This document shows positions 62,988-64,000 of a DNA stretch of 64,000 bases, in pieces. The position numbers were made by a program, and so were the translations under genes. The number at the start of each line of letters is the position of its first letter. The stretch's first letter is position 1. Below the pieces are notes generated by a model, which saw nothing but the letters and a program-made list of their open reading frames with translations, was not told the DNA's origin and searched no databases. Source of the DNA: Protonemura montana (taxonomy: Eukaryota > Arthropoda > Insecta > Plecoptera > Nemouridae); assembly GCA_947568835.1 (NCBI GenBank), contig OX387607.1, forward strand, positions 12,167,701 through 12,231,700, given 5' to 3'.

Positions 62988-64000
62988 CTGCGCATAACAA
63001 CAGTAATCATGACCTGGCCTAGCAGGAAGCCGCGGAGGGACCCGGTGCCGGCACGCTCCCGTAGAATAAATTCCTCTCAGTCCCGTGCTGTTGTCAACAC
63101 GTTCGGAATGCGCGCGCCGAAGCTGGAAAATACCGCGACGTGACGAGCGAAGTCTACACGGGAAATGAAGTTTTCCCGGAGAGCTTTGACAGCGTCGAAC
63201 AGACTGATCCGGGAGGCAACAAAGGAACCCCCTCCCCACCCTCCCCGGCGTAGTGGGAATCTGATAACGTACAACAGCACTGCATCGTGAGGAGAGGGAA
63301 AGCCCGCGCCGATGAAAGGGAAATGCTCCCCTCGCCCACGCCATCAAACCCCCTTCTATAGGGGAAGGGGATAATGGGGGAAGGGGGTAAACAGTTGACG
63401 AGCCGGTAATGACGTCACAACGAGTGGTGCCCGATTAGAGGATGCCGTGATCCTGCGGCCCATTAGAGTGCAGTGCTCTCTCGGTTTGAGTTAGACCAAC
63501 AGCAGGGGCCTAATCTCTGCGCTCTCAACCCCCCCCCTTCCCCCTATGATGGTGTTAGCTGGCGGGCCCTATGGACTCTCGCTTGCCGCGGCACAGAGAT
63601 TGTGATTCGATCAATCAATCAATCAGCTCCAGTCTCAGGGTTGCAGTGCGAGGAAATCAATCCACAACGTTGTGAATCCCCCCCCCCCCTCCCCCCTTCC
63701 TATCACCCTGACTTTGTGAGTCTTTGCTATTTCACACTGAAAGGAGATTTTACAAGGCTAGCGCTTTACGATCTGGTCGCTGGCTGGGGAGTGCATGGTC
63801 CAAATTCAAAACTCAGCATGATGTCAGCTTGTCTAGGTCTTCCTGTCCTGGCAGCTGATTTCATCCTGGAGGACTTGCGTTTCCCGACGAGGGGAATCGG
63901 GTAATACCAGTCGTCTATAAATAAAAGTTATTCGGATGATATCGACCAAGAATACGTAGCATCGACACAATCGTAAAGTGTGATTCACAACCTAGTAATG
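62988..64000. other. Upstream flank of the visible Skeletor exons
   Basis: Should be intron or the upstream region of the Skeletor-like gene. GC-rich with C-runs (63528, 63678) and a G-rich tract (63361-63387). A 143-codon plus-strand ORF (63473-63904) and a 221-codon minus-strand ORF (62682-63347) show no family features; the latter is an out-of-frame shadow of the first Skeletor exon. Confidence 0.5.
63361..63387 (+). other. G-quadruplex-forming motif
   Basis: Four G runs of 4, 4, 5 and 5 bases separated by loops of 2, 5 and 2 bases, a canonical intramolecular G4 pattern on the plus strand. Confidence 0.6.

Noticed and set aside
62682..63347. 221-codon minus-strand ORF
   Set aside because: Its lower part overlaps the first visible Skeletor exon in another frame, and the Skeletor frame has clear DM13 similarity and splice sites.
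63473..63904. 143-codon plus-strand ORF near the window end
   Set aside because: Low-complexity Pro runs come from C homopolymers; no family similarity or splice context seen.
1..64000. Bacterial-type features, CRISPR arrays, tRNA or rRNA genes
   Set aside because: No direct-repeat/spacer arrays and no tRNA or rRNA sequence recognised; gene structures are eukaryotic throughout.

Overview
This is nuclear DNA of an invertebrate animal, most likely an arthropod. Genes are split by GT-AG introns into many short coding exons, there is no operon structure, and the protein set is metazoan (calcineurin B, eEF1-gamma, an ENTPD5/6-type nucleotidase, the mitochondrial oxodicarboxylate carrier, the DREAM subunit LIN52, and a Skeletor-like DM13/DOMON protein). 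The species cannot be fixed from the sequence alone.

Layout. 0.5-2.1 kb: an Arg/Ser/Glu-rich protein (-), unrecognised. 4.65-6.73 kb: complete calcineurin B (-), head to head with eEF1-gamma (+, 7.0-33.4 kb) across a 269-bp shared promoter. 36.1-43.8 kb: ENTPD5/6-like (-), head to head with SLC25A21 (+, 44.2-49.3 kb) across 471 bp. 50.5-51.2 kb: lin-52 (+). 51.2-56.9 kb: a gene-poor interval with a cluster of one 8-mer. 56.9-63.0 kb: Skeletor-like gene (-), N-terminal exons not found. I rebuilt the exons of these genes base by base, and their summed lengths keep one open frame (170, 424, 460, 303, 131 and 598+ residues).

The most unusual part is eEF1-gamma introns 4 and 5 (8.8-28.6 kb). They carry four nearly identical copies of a 4.1-kb DNA transposon. 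It has about 480-bp terminal inverted repeats beginning GGGTCATTCC, 4-bp target duplications and one intact 860-codon ORF. One copy has inserted into the terminal repeat of another copy (target duplication ACAT). A third copy, 128 bp away in inverse orientation, carries the scar of the same nesting event. This implies that the nested composite itself was mobile and later lost a unit by recombination. The result is a palindrome with 4.5-kb arms. The 860-aa protein has an N-terminal Cys/His region, a candidate DDD catalytic core, a poly-Glu linker and a C-terminal Tudor/chromo-like module. By target-duplication length it could belong to Sola, but I could not verify that.

Other mobile or repetitive DNA: a decayed non-LTR reverse transcriptase fragment split by the fourth transposon copy, two hAT-like MITEs with 7/8-matching 8-bp target duplications, a 1.2-kb TIR element, a 110-bp-arm foldback, a dimeric 839-bp satellite block, and several local duplications.
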